Shown here one piece after another: positions 55,735 through 64,000 of a stretch of DNA of 64,000 bases (positions within the stretch are counted from its first letter, which is position 1; each line of letters begins with the position of its first letter). The DNA is taken from positions 1 through 64,000 of the forward strand of contig NZ_JWIG01000026.1 in the NCBI RefSeq assembly GCF_000814675.1. The letters run 5' to 3'. The position numbers were made by a program, and so were the translations under genes. This stretch comes from Pseudoalteromonas distincta (GTDB lineage Bacteria > Pseudomonadota > Gammaproteobacteria > Enterobacterales > Alteromonadaceae). The notes under the pieces were generated by a model. It was not told the origin of the DNA, did not search any database, and worked only from the letters and a program-made list of their open reading frames with translations.

Positions 55735-56775
55735 ATGGCCGATCCTAAAAGAGCAAGAATACAAGATGTAGCCGAGCAGGCTGGTGTATCAATGATGACA
55801 GTTTCGCGCGTGCTCAATCAAGACAAAAAAGTAAGCGACAAAACCCGCGAAAAAGTAATGGCGGTTGTTGAGCAATTAAATTACAGGCCAAATGTGTCTG
55901 CTAGGCGCCTTGCTAGTACTAAGTCATTCTTTTTAGGACTTTTATACGATAACCCAAGTGACTCTTACATAAGCCAGTTTTTGTTAGCAGCGCTTAAAAA
56001 ATGCCGCGCACTGGGCTACCACCTAGTTGTTGACGAAGCGCATACCGATATTGACAAAACAATTGAATCGGTAAAGCAACTTATTGATGTTACACAGGTT
56101 GATGGCATGATTTTACTGCCCCCTATGTGCGACAACGAACAGGTTTTAGATGTGCTTACTAAAGCACAAGTACCATTTGTAAGAATAACGCCAGATACAA
56201 AATTAAATCGCTCCCCTTATATATGCATGGACGATTACCAAGCGGCGTTTGATGTTACAGAGCATTTAATAAATCAAGGGCATAGCAAAATTGCACATAT
56301 TATTGGCGACACTAAACAAGGTGTAAGCCGTTTGCGTTACCAAGGTTATTTAGATGCGCTGCGCTCTAATAAAATAATAACGCCACCTGAGTATATAGAG
56401 CAGGGCAGTTTTACCTATCAATCGGGTATGAAAGCGGCGATAAAATTACTTTCGCTTGATGATAAACCAACAGCTATTTTTGCAGCTAACGATGATATGG
56501 CGGCCGCTGTAATCTCAATAGCTCAAAAACAAGGTATTAATATTCCAAGCGAACTGTCGGTTGTGGGCTTTGATGACACGCAACTTGCAACTATAGTTTG
56601 GCCAAATATTTCTACGGTAAAACAGCCCATTAATGAAATGGCTGAGCTTGCGATTACTTTACTTGCATCGGGTCAGTACAACGATTTGAGCAATGTAAAA
56701 AGCTTAGACTTAAGACATATTTTAGATTTTGAATTAATAGAAAGAGAATCAAGCTCAACCAATAAAAACAACTAA
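55735..56775 (+). CDS. LacI-family regulator of xylose catabolism
   Basis: 346 residues. HTH (RIQDVAEQAGVSMMTVSRVL) with a hinge helix (SARRLAS), then the ribose-binding-protein-like effector domain (FAANDDMAAAV, VVGFDDTQLA). It is flanked by two identical palindromes across the xylose genes. The effector is probably xylose. It is followed after 65 bases by a sugar porter gene, likely cotranscribed. This is not the AraC-type XylR of enterobacteria. Confidence 0.92.
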   Translation: MADPKRARIQDVAEQAGVSMMTVSRVLNQDKKVSDKTREKVMAVVEQLNYRPNVSARRLASTKSFFLGLLYDNPSDSYISQFLLAALKKCRALGYHLVVDEAHTDIDKTIESVKQLIDVTQVDGMILLPPMCDNEQVLDVLTKAQVPFVRITPDTKLNRSPYICMDDYQAAFDVTEHLINQGHSKIAHIIGDTKQGVSRLRYQGYLDALRSNKIITPPEYIEQGSFTYQSGMKAAIKLLSLDDKPTAIFAANDDMAAAVISIAQKQGINIPSELSVVGFDDTQLATIVWPNISTVKQPINEMAELAITLLASGQYNDLSNVKSLDLRHILDFELIERESSSTNKNN

Positions 56776-56840
56776 ATAAGCACACCCTTTTGAGCTTCAA
56801 AATCTATATAAAATAACAACAACACACAATATGGATACTT

Positions 56841-58238
56841 ATGAACGAGAAAGAAAATGTACTTTTAATAGTACTGGTTTGCTTTGTTGCGACCATTGGC
56901 GGTTTTTTATTTGGTTTTGACAGCGGCGTAATTAACGGCACTGTTGATGGATTACAAACGGCGTTTGGCTCCAGTAGTGCGGGTACGGGATTTAACGTAT
57001 CGAGCATGCTAATTGGTTGTGCCATTGGTGCGTTTTGCGCAGGTCGATTGGCTGATAAATTTGGTCGGCGTCCAATTTTACTTTTTGCCGCTGCTTTATT
57101 TATTATAAGTGCTTGGGGCTCGGGTGTGTCAGTCACATCGTTTGAATTTGTGATTTATCGCATTTTAGGCGGCTTAGCTGTAGGGGCTGCATCGGTTATG
57201 ACCCCAGCTTATATTAGCGAAATTGCCCCCGCACGATACAGAGGCACGCTCTCTACACTGCAACAAGTGGCTATTATATTTGGTTTATTTAGCGCATTTG
57301 TGAGTAACTATTTTTTAGCAAATACGGCTGGCGGCTCTACGGCTATATTTTGGCTCGACTTTGAAACATGGCGTTGGATGTTTTGGGTTGAGTTATTACC
57401 TGCATGCTTGTTTTTAATCGCTTTATTTTTTATCCCTGAAAGCCCACGATACTTAATTATGGCTGGTAAAAAAGACGCTGCTGCACGTGTTTTATCGTCA
57501 TTATATGGTGCTGAAACTGCCGCTCTTAAATTAAATGAAATAGCAGAGTCTCTTGCTGGGGATAAACACCAACCTAAATTATCTGATCTTATTGATAAAC
57601 CTAAAAAACGTTTACGCCCCATTGTTTGGATAGGAATTAGCTTAGCTACATTTCAGCAATTAGTCGGCATTAACGTTGTTTTTTACTACGGCGCGGTACT
57701 TTGGCAAGCAGCAGGCTTTACTGAATCTGACGCGTTACTCATTAATATAATAAGCGGCTTTGTAAGTATTTTAGCGGTGTTTATTACCATGTATTTTATA
57801 GACAAAATTGGTAGAAAACCTTTTTTGTTAACCGGCTCAATTGGTATGACGGTGACGCTTTCGGTTATTGTTTATGCCTTTTTAAACGCAGATATTGGCT
57901 CAACAGGTAATTTAGAGCTAGGAGAGCAGGGCATAGTTGCTTTAATAGCCGCTAATGCTTATGTGTTCTTTTTTAACTTATCGTGGGGCCCTGTAATGTG
58001 GGTTATGTTAGGTGAAATGTTCCCTAACCAAATTCGCGGCTCTGGCCTTGCAGTTACCGGCTTTGCCCAGTGGATAGCTAACTTTTTAATTACCTGGTCG
58101 TTCCCTGTCATGCTCACCGGTATAGGTTTAGCAGGTGCGTATGGTTTTTACGCATTTTGCGCGTTTGTTTCAGTTATATTTGTATTTAAGTTTTTACACG
58201 AAACCAAAGGCAAAGAGCTTGAACAAATGAAAGGGTAA
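56841..58238 (+). CDS. MFS sugar porter, probable xylose:H+ symporter
   Basis: 465 residues, 12 membrane helices. Marks: GFLFGFDSGVINGT, DKFGRRP, RYRGTLS, PESPRYLI, QQLVGINVVFYYG (sugar-binding helix 7) and ETKGKELE. Closest in build to XylE-type porters. Downstream of the xylose LacI gene with no operator or terminator between them. Differs from the porter at 29064, so the two likely carry different sugars. Confidence 0.9.
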   Translation: MNEKENVLLIVLVCFVATIGGFLFGFDSGVINGTVDGLQTAFGSSSAGTGFNVSSMLIGCAIGAFCAGRLADKFGRRPILLFAAALFIISAWGSGVSVTSFEFVIYRILGGLAVGAASVMTPAYISEIAPARYRGTLSTLQQVAIIFGLFSAFVSNYFLANTAGGSTAIFWLDFETWRWMFWVELLPACLFLIALFFIPESPRYLIMAGKKDAAARVLSSLYGAETAALKLNEIAESLAGDKHQPKLSDLIDKPKKRLRPIVWIGISLATFQQLVGINVVFYYGAVLWQAAGFTESDALLINIISGFVSILAVFITMYFIDKIGRKPFLLTGSIGMTVTLSVIVYAFLNADIGSTGNLELGEQGIVALIAANAYVFFFNLSWGPVMWVMLGEMFPNQIRGSGLAVTGFAQWIANFLITWSFPVMLTGIGLAGAYGFYAFCAFVSVIFVFKFLHETKGKELEQMKG

Positions 58239-58905
58239 ATATTACCCCTTTAATAAGCGCCAAAACTAAAGCAATAGTTTTGGCGTTGTTAGACTACCTC
58301 ACTCCTTAAGTTTTTTTTACTAAACCCAAACACTTTATAAACTCGCAGCAACTATCTCATTTCTCAATAGGTAAATTACTAATGCATTTAAGTAAAGTGT
58401 GAATAGCTTGTTCAATATCGCGATCTGTAATGGCGTTTAACATCATTTTTTAAACTTTTATTATTTCGATTTAAGCTGCCTCCATCGCTGTTTTCCCTTG
58501 GTTGTTAACTGGGTCATCAGCTTACGACTATGTTGTGAAAATGAATAATATTAGACGTGACGTAGTTTTTAAAAAGACGTAGTTGCGCAGTTTGTGTAAT
58601 AAGCAACTAAAAAGCAAATACAGCTGATAGTCTGCAGTGAGCGAGGAGCAGTCATTGAGATTGGATAAATATAATAGTTAATTGAGCGGTCAAACTACTT
58701 TTTGCGTATGTAGCTATGAAAATGAACGACGCGCGCATATTAGTTCATTTAACTTTTCTTTAAAATTTTAGAAAACTTAGTGATAGTAATATCTTAGGTT
58801 ATTTGTTAAAACATATATAATGTAGAAAATAGCGTGGCGTCAGCAGAAATATGCGCGATGAGCGTATTATTAAATTGTTATAAATTTTTCATCTAGGGAG
58901 TTATT
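58239..58905. other. 667-base gap with a gene fragment
   Basis: No full gene. On the minus strand 58446 to 58357 encodes 29 residues (starting MMLNAITDRDIEQAIHTLLK) that look like the C-terminal tail of a lost protein; I cannot name it. There is a weak inverted repeat near 58257-58290. The right half (58500-58905) is AT-rich and has no feature other than a GTTATAA at 58877, a possible cassette insertion point. Confidence 0.35.
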
Positions 58906-59763
58906 TTGCAAAGAGGTTTAATTACTGTCGCTGGTAATATTAAGTTTCAAATGCAAGGATGTGGCTTAAGCTCAAACTTGACGCCTGAAGATATCCGTTT
59001 CTATTTAATGTATTGGGATAAAATTATAATCCCAACAAATAATCTAATACATTTTGGTATTCCTGATGAAGAAGATTTAATTAGTAGTAAAGCCTTATGG
59101 CGACCTAGAACAAGTCATGTTGGTCGCTTTTCTGGCCATGAGCTAGGTGAAGCTATAATTAAGGGACAAAGCGAAATTGCAGAGTTAATGTTAAAAGACT
59201 CTAAAACAGATTGGGTAGTGCACCAAACTGGCAATCAAATATTCTTACCTAAAAAAACTTCACAATATAACAACACTATTCGTGTTGATTTGTCTGGTGT
59301 ATTGCCTGTTCCAAGTAAAGATACAAACATTAATGAGATACTTGAATTCAAGGAAAAAAGAGGCGCGGAACTTGAAGCATTGCACTCAACACTTGATGAA
59401 TTATATAAAGAAATTTTAACCTCACCAGACCCCTCATTAGAAGCTAAGTCCATTTTCTCAAGATTAAATAAAGAAATTGAAGCACTTGAAAGGGTTTCTG
59501 GCGAAAAGTATAAGAAAACAAGTAAGTTTGATTTATCTGTTGAATTAAATCTAAATGGTAAAGATATTGCTATGGCTGGAGCATCAGGAGCCGCAATAGA
59601 TTTTTTATCAAATGGCTTTACTATGCCAATAGCTACTACTTTAGCCGCTATTGGTGCTTGTGTGAAAGTTTCGGGGAAATCTACAAATACATTTTCAGCC
59701 GCGGATGAAAGGCTAAAATTAGGGTATATTTCTAAGGCTTCTGAAGTGGGCTTGGTGCAATAA
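58906..59763 (+). CDS. Unrecognised protein, probable integron cassette gene
   Basis: 285 residues, TTG start with AGGGAG five bases upstream, an excellent ribosome site. It begins QRGLITVAGNIKFQMQGCG, has a charged helical middle (about 145-205) and a small Ala/Gly-rich segment (MAGASGAAIDFL ... ATTLAAIGACVKV). I see a faint likeness to DUF6236-type accessory proteins, not enough for a call. No signal peptide. The stop codon is followed at once by an attC-like sequence, so it has the form of a mobile gene cassette. No neighbouring gene hints at its role. Confidence 0.7.
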   Translation: MQRGLITVAGNIKFQMQGCGLSSNLTPEDIRFYLMYWDKIIIPTNNLIHFGIPDEEDLISSKALWRPRTSHVGRFSGHELGEAIIKGQSEIAELMLKDSKTDWVVHQTGNQIFLPKKTSQYNNTIRVDLSGVLPVPSKDTNINEILEFKEKRGAELEALHSTLDELYKEILTSPDPSLEAKSIFSRLNKEIEALERVSGEKYKKTSKFDLSVELNLNGKDIAMAGASGAAIDFLSNGFTMPIATTLAAIGACVKVSGKSTNTFSAADERLKLGYISKASEVGLVQ

Positions 59764-59765
59764 AT

Positions 59766-59864
59766 TTATAACAAGTTACTCATAAGGACGCAAAACGCTT
59801 GGTTGGCGCTCATTCTTCGCTAATCCTAGCCAAGCATTATCCGCATTTTATGCGGGCGTTACGA
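59766..59864. mobile_element. Integron attC-like recombination site
   Basis: Starts TTATAAC just after the cassette gene stop and ends ATGCGGGCGTTAC. TAAC...CATAA and ACGCTTGG on the left match the inverse of GTTA...TTATG and CCAAGC on the right, forming an imperfect palindrome of about 99 bp, within the attC size range. The right end TATGCGGGCGTTA is what I know from attC sites of marine chromosomal integrons. No integrase gene is in the window. Confidence 0.72.
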
Positions 59865-60363
59865 GCGTCCGCAATTGGCACTCTCCAGCCACTCGACAAC
59901 ATAAAATGTTGATAATAATTGGCAAGGTATTTTACTGTGTCGGATGGCGCTTCGCTTATCCGACCTACACTGGCACATAGCCGGAGTTGATATAAAAGCC
60001 AAACGTTCGGCTAACCCAATACAAAGCAGATTAAACCTGCTCTAAAAAGTAAATCACTAAGGTAAAACTTCAGTAATTATCGAGTACTCCCTTTATTTCA
60101 GTTTGAGATACCCAAGTTAGTAATACTTATTTCTGATATACTCAGTCAGCACTTTTACTCAAAAGGTAATAGTCTTCAGCTTGCAACTCAATGCAAGTTA
60201 ACTCACTGCTCTTCATTATTTATTGTCAAAATTACACCTTTGTAAAATAGAGTTGGTTCATCCGAGCCAAAACGTACAGAACAAACACCGCCTAAGTTTA
60301 TTGGCGAAGTATGATGATTCGTTGGTGAACTCAAGCGTACTTACTTTATAAACAGGACTTAGC
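59865..60363. other. Remainder of the gap before the dehydrogenase gene
   Basis: No gene. After the attC-like site come a REP-like hairpin (59939-59964) and about 390 bases of plain sequence. An inverted repeat CTTGCA...TGCAAG is at about 60178-60197. Confidence 0.4.
59939..59964. repeat. REP-like palindrome (GTCGGAT ... ATCCGAC)
   Basis: A 7-bp perfect stem with a GGCGCTTCGCTT loop, followed by CTACAC. The form resembles dispersed REP-type elements of other gammaproteobacteria. Only one copy is seen here. Confidence 0.5.
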
Positions 60364-61512
60364 ATGAGTGAATTAACTATCGGCGTTATCGGAACATCCC
60401 GCAAGACAGATGAAAGACGGTATCCTATTCACCCAGAGCACTTATTACGAATTCCCGAAAATCTTAGAAAACAAATGGTGTTTGAACAAGGCTATGGCAC
60501 CGCTTTTAATGTTAGCGATGAATATATTGCAACGTTAACGGGTGGCATTGCATCTCGCAGCGAAATACTTACCCATATTGGCACTGCCATTATCGCAAAG
60601 CCTGTACTTGCTGACTTAGAAGAAATGCGCGAAGGAGGCACTATTTGGGGCTATGCCCACTGCGTTCAACAGCATGAAATAACACAAGCGGCGATAGAGC
60701 GTAAACTTACCTTAATTGCTTTTGAAGATATGTATGTGTGGTCACCAAACGGAAATGTAGGGCGCCATACTTTTTATAAAAACAATGAAATGGCAGGGTA
60801 TTGCGCTGTAATACATGCTTTGCAACTTAAGGGTATTGATGGTCATTATGGCGATCAACGTAAAACGATTATATTTAGTTTTGGTGCAGTGAGTAGAGGC
60901 GCTATTTACGCCCTTAAAGCGCATGGCTTTAGAGATATTACAATTTGTATTCAGCGTCCTGATCACGAAGTGCGTGAAGAAATATTAGATTGTCATTATG
61001 TTAAGGTACGAGAAGGTTTTGAAGGGGAGGCTCGCATGATGGTTGTTGAACATGATGGGACTAATCGACCACTTAGCGATCTTATTAGCGAAGCCGATAT
61101 TATCGTGAACGGGACTTATCAAGAAACAGCTCATCCGGTTAACTTTGTAATTGAATCAGAAGCAGACTGCTTAAAACCTAACAGCTTAATTATTGATGTT
61201 AGCTGTGATGAGGGGATGGGATTCTTTTTTGCAAAGCCGACAACGTTTAAAAACCCTTTATTTCGATATAACAACACGGATTATTATGGCGTTGATCATA
61301 CACCGAGTTATTTATGGGAAAGCGCGACGCGTTCAATCTCTGCGGCGCTCATTGTATATTTACAAACGATACTTAAAGGTGCTTTGCAGTGGCAAAAAGA
61401 TGAAACCATTCGCCGTGCAATAAACATTGAGCAAGGAATAATTAAAAATACGGCTATTTTGGCATTCCAAAACCGCGAAAATATTTATCCTTATAACGTA
61501 ATAACACAATGA
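60364..61512 (+). CDS. AlaDH/PNT-family dehydrogenase, carboxyethylornithine synthase-like
   Basis: 382 residues. The N-terminal AlaDH/PNT domain starts TIGVIGTSRKTDERRYPIHP with the Lys-Arg substrate contacts, and a Rossmann domain follows (IIFSFGAVSRGAIYALKAHG, with G-x-G-x3-G altered to SFGAVSRGA). Length and features fit the N5-(carboxyethyl)ornithine synthase/saccharopine-dehydrogenase side of the family better than alanine dehydrogenase. AGGA lies eight bases before the ATG. It stands alone with its own terminator. Substrate is unproven. Confidence 0.75.
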   Translation: MSELTIGVIGTSRKTDERRYPIHPEHLLRIPENLRKQMVFEQGYGTAFNVSDEYIATLTGGIASRSEILTHIGTAIIAKPVLADLEEMREGGTIWGYAHCVQQHEITQAAIERKLTLIAFEDMYVWSPNGNVGRHTFYKNNEMAGYCAVIHALQLKGIDGHYGDQRKTIIFSFGAVSRGAIYALKAHGFRDITICIQRPDHEVREEILDCHYVKVREGFEGEARMMVVEHDGTNRPLSDLISEADIIVNGTYQETAHPVNFVIESEADCLKPNSLIIDVSCDEGMGFFFAKPTTFKNPLFRYNNTDYYGVDHTPSYLWESATRSISAALIVYLQTILKGALQWQKDETIRRAINIEQGIIKNTAILAFQNRENIYPYNVITQ

Positions 61513-61560
61513 TTATATCTATCTCTAATCTAATTTTACGTAAGATTAATTAGGGGGGGG

Positions 61561-61602
61561 CACTTCGTCTTAATGCTAGTAATTTTAAGGCGAAGTGTTT
61601 GT
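61561..61602 (+). terminator. Probable terminator after the dehydrogenase gene
   Basis: CACTTCGTCTTAA and its inverse at 61585-61597 form a 13-bp stem with one G-U pair, followed by TTTGTT. Eight G lie directly before it (61553-61560). Confidence 0.65.
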
Positions 61603-61682
61603 TGACTGATAGTAAAGCTGGAGAACTTAAATCTTAAAAGTTTTGATAAAACGAACACCCACAATTTATAAGGCTACCTGAT

Positions 61683-63050
61683 ATGCCTAACGATTCTAAA
61701 AATATACTAAATCGTGGCTTAGACTATATGCACGACCCATTTTCTAATTTTATGCGTGCTCAAACCACCTCTAGTCTGTTTCTACTGGTATCTACAATCA
61801 TTGCACTATGGTGGGCAAATTCAGCTTATTCAGCTACCTATCTGAACTTAGTGCATACGCCTATTGGGATCTCATTAGGAAACTTTGAGCTACAAACCTC
61901 GCTTAAACACATTATTAATGATGGTTTGATGGTGATATTTTTCTTATTGCTAGGGCTTGAAATAAAACGAGAGGTACTTGCTGGAGATTTAGCTGAGCCC
62001 AAAAATAGACACATGCTCATTTTTTGCGCCATAGGCGGAATGGTTGTGCCAGCTGGTATTTATTCGCTGTTTAACTGGGGGCAAGATTCACTGATTGGTT
62101 GGGGTATACCCATGGCAACCGACACTGCGTTTGCATTAGGTGTGCTTACAATTGTAAGAAAACATATACCAACAAGCTTGTTGGCTTTTATTGTAGGTCT
62201 TTCGATTGTTGACGATGTGGGGGCAATACTCGTTATTGCCGTGTTTTATACCCAAGAAATATCGGTGATGTATTTGTCATGCGCCGTTGTTCTATTTGCT
62301 TTTTTAGTAGCCGCCAATTATGCCGGAATAAGGCAGCCGCTTTTTTACATTATCATTGGTCTTGCCACCTGGTGGATGATGTTACAGTCAGGTGTGCATC
62401 CTACTGTAGCAGGTGTTGCTATTGCTTTAACGGCTCCTGCACGCTCAATGTTGGGCTCAGGAAGGTCGCTTGAAAAGGCAAAAACAACCATTACCTCTAT
62501 GCAAAAAGAAATTGAGAAAGTAGATGTTCTGGCTAGCAGACAGGATCATAAACAGGTACTCGAAATTCGTGATTTAGCCGAAAATGCAGGTACACCTTTG
62601 CGTCGGTGGGAAGATGTGCTGCACCTGCCTGTCGCACTGTTTATTTTACCGCTATTTGCTTTAGTTAATGCGGGTGTGGTTTTTAACTTTAGTTCATTTG
62701 TTGAGAGTCTCAGTGATCCCGTTGGCTTAGGTATTATTAGTGGTCTTGTTGTTGGTAAGTTTATTGGTATTTCGGGTGCGTGTTGGCTTGCTTTACGCTA
62801 CAAAATAGGTTGCTTGCCAGAAGGTATCAATCTTCAGCATGTTATCGGTGCTTCACTTATCGCCGGGATTGGATTCACCATGTCTACTTTTATTGCTACG
62901 TTGGGGTTTGATGGGCAAGCCGAGCACCTTCATAACGCAAAAACATCGGTTTTAGTGGCTTCGGTTCTTTCTGCAATACTTGGGGTTTTATATATTCGAG
63001 TGGTTGCCTCAAAAAAGAGCAATAAATCAATTAATTCAACGCCAAAATAG
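61683..63050 (+). CDS. nhaA: Na+/H+ antiporter NhaA
   Basis: 455 residues, about 12 membrane helices. Ion-site motifs are intact: ATDTAFALG with the first Asp and SIVDDVGAI with the DD pair. NDGLMVIFFLLLGLEIKREVLAG is the family start region, and GIGFTMSTFIA the end region. A loop of about 60 residues (LGSGRSLEKAKTTITSMQKE...) between helices VIII and IX is longer than in E. coli. It keeps Na+ and pH balance at the inner membrane, as expected in a marine cell. Confidence 0.95.
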   Translation: MPNDSKNILNRGLDYMHDPFSNFMRAQTTSSLFLLVSTIIALWWANSAYSATYLNLVHTPIGISLGNFELQTSLKHIINDGLMVIFFLLLGLEIKREVLAGDLAEPKNRHMLIFCAIGGMVVPAGIYSLFNWGQDSLIGWGIPMATDTAFALGVLTIVRKHIPTSLLAFIVGLSIVDDVGAILVIAVFYTQEISVMYLSCAVVLFAFLVAANYAGIRQPLFYIIIGLATWWMMLQSGVHPTVAGVAIALTAPARSMLGSGRSLEKAKTTITSMQKEIEKVDVLASRQDHKQVLEIRDLAENAGTPLRRWEDVLHLPVALFILPLFALVNAGVVFNFSSFVESLSDPVGLGIISGLVVGKFIGISGACWLALRYKIGCLPEGINLQHVIGASLIAGIGFTMSTFIATLGFDGQAEHLHNAKTSVLVASVLSAILGVLYIRVVASKKSNKSINSTPK

Positions 63051-63394
63051 GGCGTGAAGGGGTTAATGGGTATTCAATAATGTGTACTCATTAGTTGTAC
63101 TTAACCCTTTATTTATCAATTAAACCTATTGGTTAAAACAAGCTATGTGTTGTAGCGAACAGACCAATTAAAATAAATACGCTAATGTCTTATAAAGATT
63201 TTTTGGCTTTAAATTAATCTATAAGTGCATGAATTCAAATCTTAAAACTATTTCTTAAATCATTACCCCTAAATTATTACCCTTAAATTATACAGAGGAA
63301 GTTATCACCTAGATTGCGAAGCACGCTAGGGCTTATGACAATCTAAAGTAGTAATAAGGCTCCATATTTTTGGTTTCTTAAAAAGGAAAATATT
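63051..63394. other. 344-base gap before the hflK-like gene
   Basis: AGGGGTTAA and TTAACCCTT (about 63057 and 63102) could form a terminator for nhaA. A short tandem pair ATTACCCCTAAATT / ATTACCCTTAAATT lies near 63263-63290. No other gene is seen. Confidence 0.4.
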
Positions 63395-64000
63395 ATTTCT
63401 ACACAAAACGAAAATAATCCAAATTCTAAAAGTAAAAGCGGTCCGCCAGATATCGATAAAGTGATGAGCGGTGCGTTTAAAAAGTATAAGAAGTTGCTGA
63501 GTGGAAAATTTAGCACAAGTTTAACCATAGTATTGTTTTTGGGATTGATTGCTACAGGCTATAGCGCAGTCTATACCGTTCCCAGTGATTCAGTTGCTTT
63601 GGTATTAAGGTTTGGTAAGTTTCAAGAAATTCTGCCTGCGGGCTTACATGTAAAAATCCCATTAGGTGTTGATCACGTCACAATAGTGCCTACCAAGCGG
63701 CAATTAAAGCAGGAGTTTGGTTTTTCTACTCCTGGAGCCTCCGACCCTGATCAAAATATTAATCCTGAAAATAATATTCGCTCATTTGCGCCAAAAATTT
63801 CACCTGCAACAAATCAACGCGAAGAAACCCAAATGGTAACTGGCGATTTAAACACTGCGCTGATTGAATGGGTAATTCAATATCGGATAGCCGATCCCCA
63901 AAAGTACTTATTTGAGGTGCGCGACCCGGCAGGCACTTTACGATATGTGTCTGAATCAGTTATGCGTGAAGTTGTAGGCGATAGAACTGTAGATGAAGTA
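63395..64000 (+). CDS. hflK: HflK-like SPFH membrane protein, N-terminal part
   Basis: The frame is open to the window end and gives 202 residues. A Ser/Asn-rich head contains GPPDIDKVM, usual for HflK; a membrane helix (TSLTIVLFLGLIATGYSAV) and the SPFH domain follow (SDSVALVLRFGKFQEILPAG). HflK with HflC modulates FtsH proteolysis. No ATG, GTG or TTG lies in frame before GTG 63461, which would cut the head. An ATT at 63395 with AAGGA seven bases upstream is the best start, so an AUU start codon is proposed. It could also be a paralog outside the hflX-hflK-hflC locus. Confidence 0.75.
   Translation, partial: MSTQNENNPNSKSKSGPPDIDKVMSGAFKKYKKLLSGKFSTSLTIVLFLGLIATGYSAVYTVPSDSVALVLRFGKFQEILPAGLHVKIPLGVDHVTIVPTKRQLKQEFGFSTPGASDPDQNINPENNIRSFAPKISPATNQREETQMVTGDLNTALIEWVIQYRIADPQKYLFEVRDPAGTLRYVSESVMREVVGDRTVDEV

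Noticed and set aside
58906..59763. Named phage-defence or toxin gene
   Set aside because: No toxin, nuclease or nucleotidyl-transferase motif is visible; cassette context alone is not evidence of function.

Overview
The window reads as chromosome of an AT-rich, cold-water marine gammaproteobacterium, most likely Pseudoalteromonas. The strongest clue is the GH8 xylanase at 34.3-35.6 kb, which matches, as I remember it, the cold-active xylanase of Pseudoalteromonas haloplanktis apart from one frameshift. The TonB-dependent receptor genetics, SapC/halogenase genes and minor pilin set also fit Alteromonadales.

Layout. 0-0.7 kb: the 3' end of an IS481-type element. 0.7-3.7 kb: a histidine kinase and a REC-GGDEF-EAL response regulator. 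3.9-9.4 kb: nitrite assimilation (nirB-nirD-cobA) with a NIT-ANTAR antiterminator gene downstream and a matching two-hairpin-plus-terminator leader in front of nirB. 9.7-12.3 kb: a gene remnant, a tandem universal stress protein and a SulP anion transporter. 12.9-16.6 kb: minor type IV pilins ending in a very large, beta-repeat PilX/GspK-like protein.

16.6-58.2 kb is one large pentose and plant-polysaccharide island. It holds a degenerate-Nudix regulator, a GPH symporter with a GH43, a large TonB receptor, a five-gene SapC/cupin/flavin-halogenase/DUF6445/ThuA operon, a fructan module (MFS porter, GH32, frameshifted LacI), xylanases (one GH8, three GH10), a secreted SMP-30 lactonase, and the catabolic operon xylB-xylA-tal-tkt-(small secreted protein)-galM. 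A Gfo/Idh oxidoreductase, a GH43 beta-xylosidase, a LacI regulator and a second MFS porter complete it.

Two DNA motifs split the xylan genes. A 17-bp palindrome, ATAGTC-N5-GACTAT, recurs in front of the import, depolymerisation and halogenase-operon genes. A different palindrome, TGTTAGCGCTAACA, lies in both divergent promoter regions of the intracellular xylose genes. A third, GACAACGTTGTC, occurs twice before the fructan module. The model is that surface and secreted xylanases cut xylan, the TonB receptor and symporters import oligomers, GH43 enzymes release pentoses, and the xyl/pentose-phosphate genes burn them.

58.2-64 kb is mixed: an orphan gene followed by an integron attC-like site, an AlaDH/PNT-family dehydrogenase, nhaA, and the start of an HflK-like gene that seems to use an AUU start codon. 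Recent rearrangement shows in two frameshifted genes, two kinds of MITE-like elements and the IS end. I found no tRNA, rRNA, CRISPR array or prophage.
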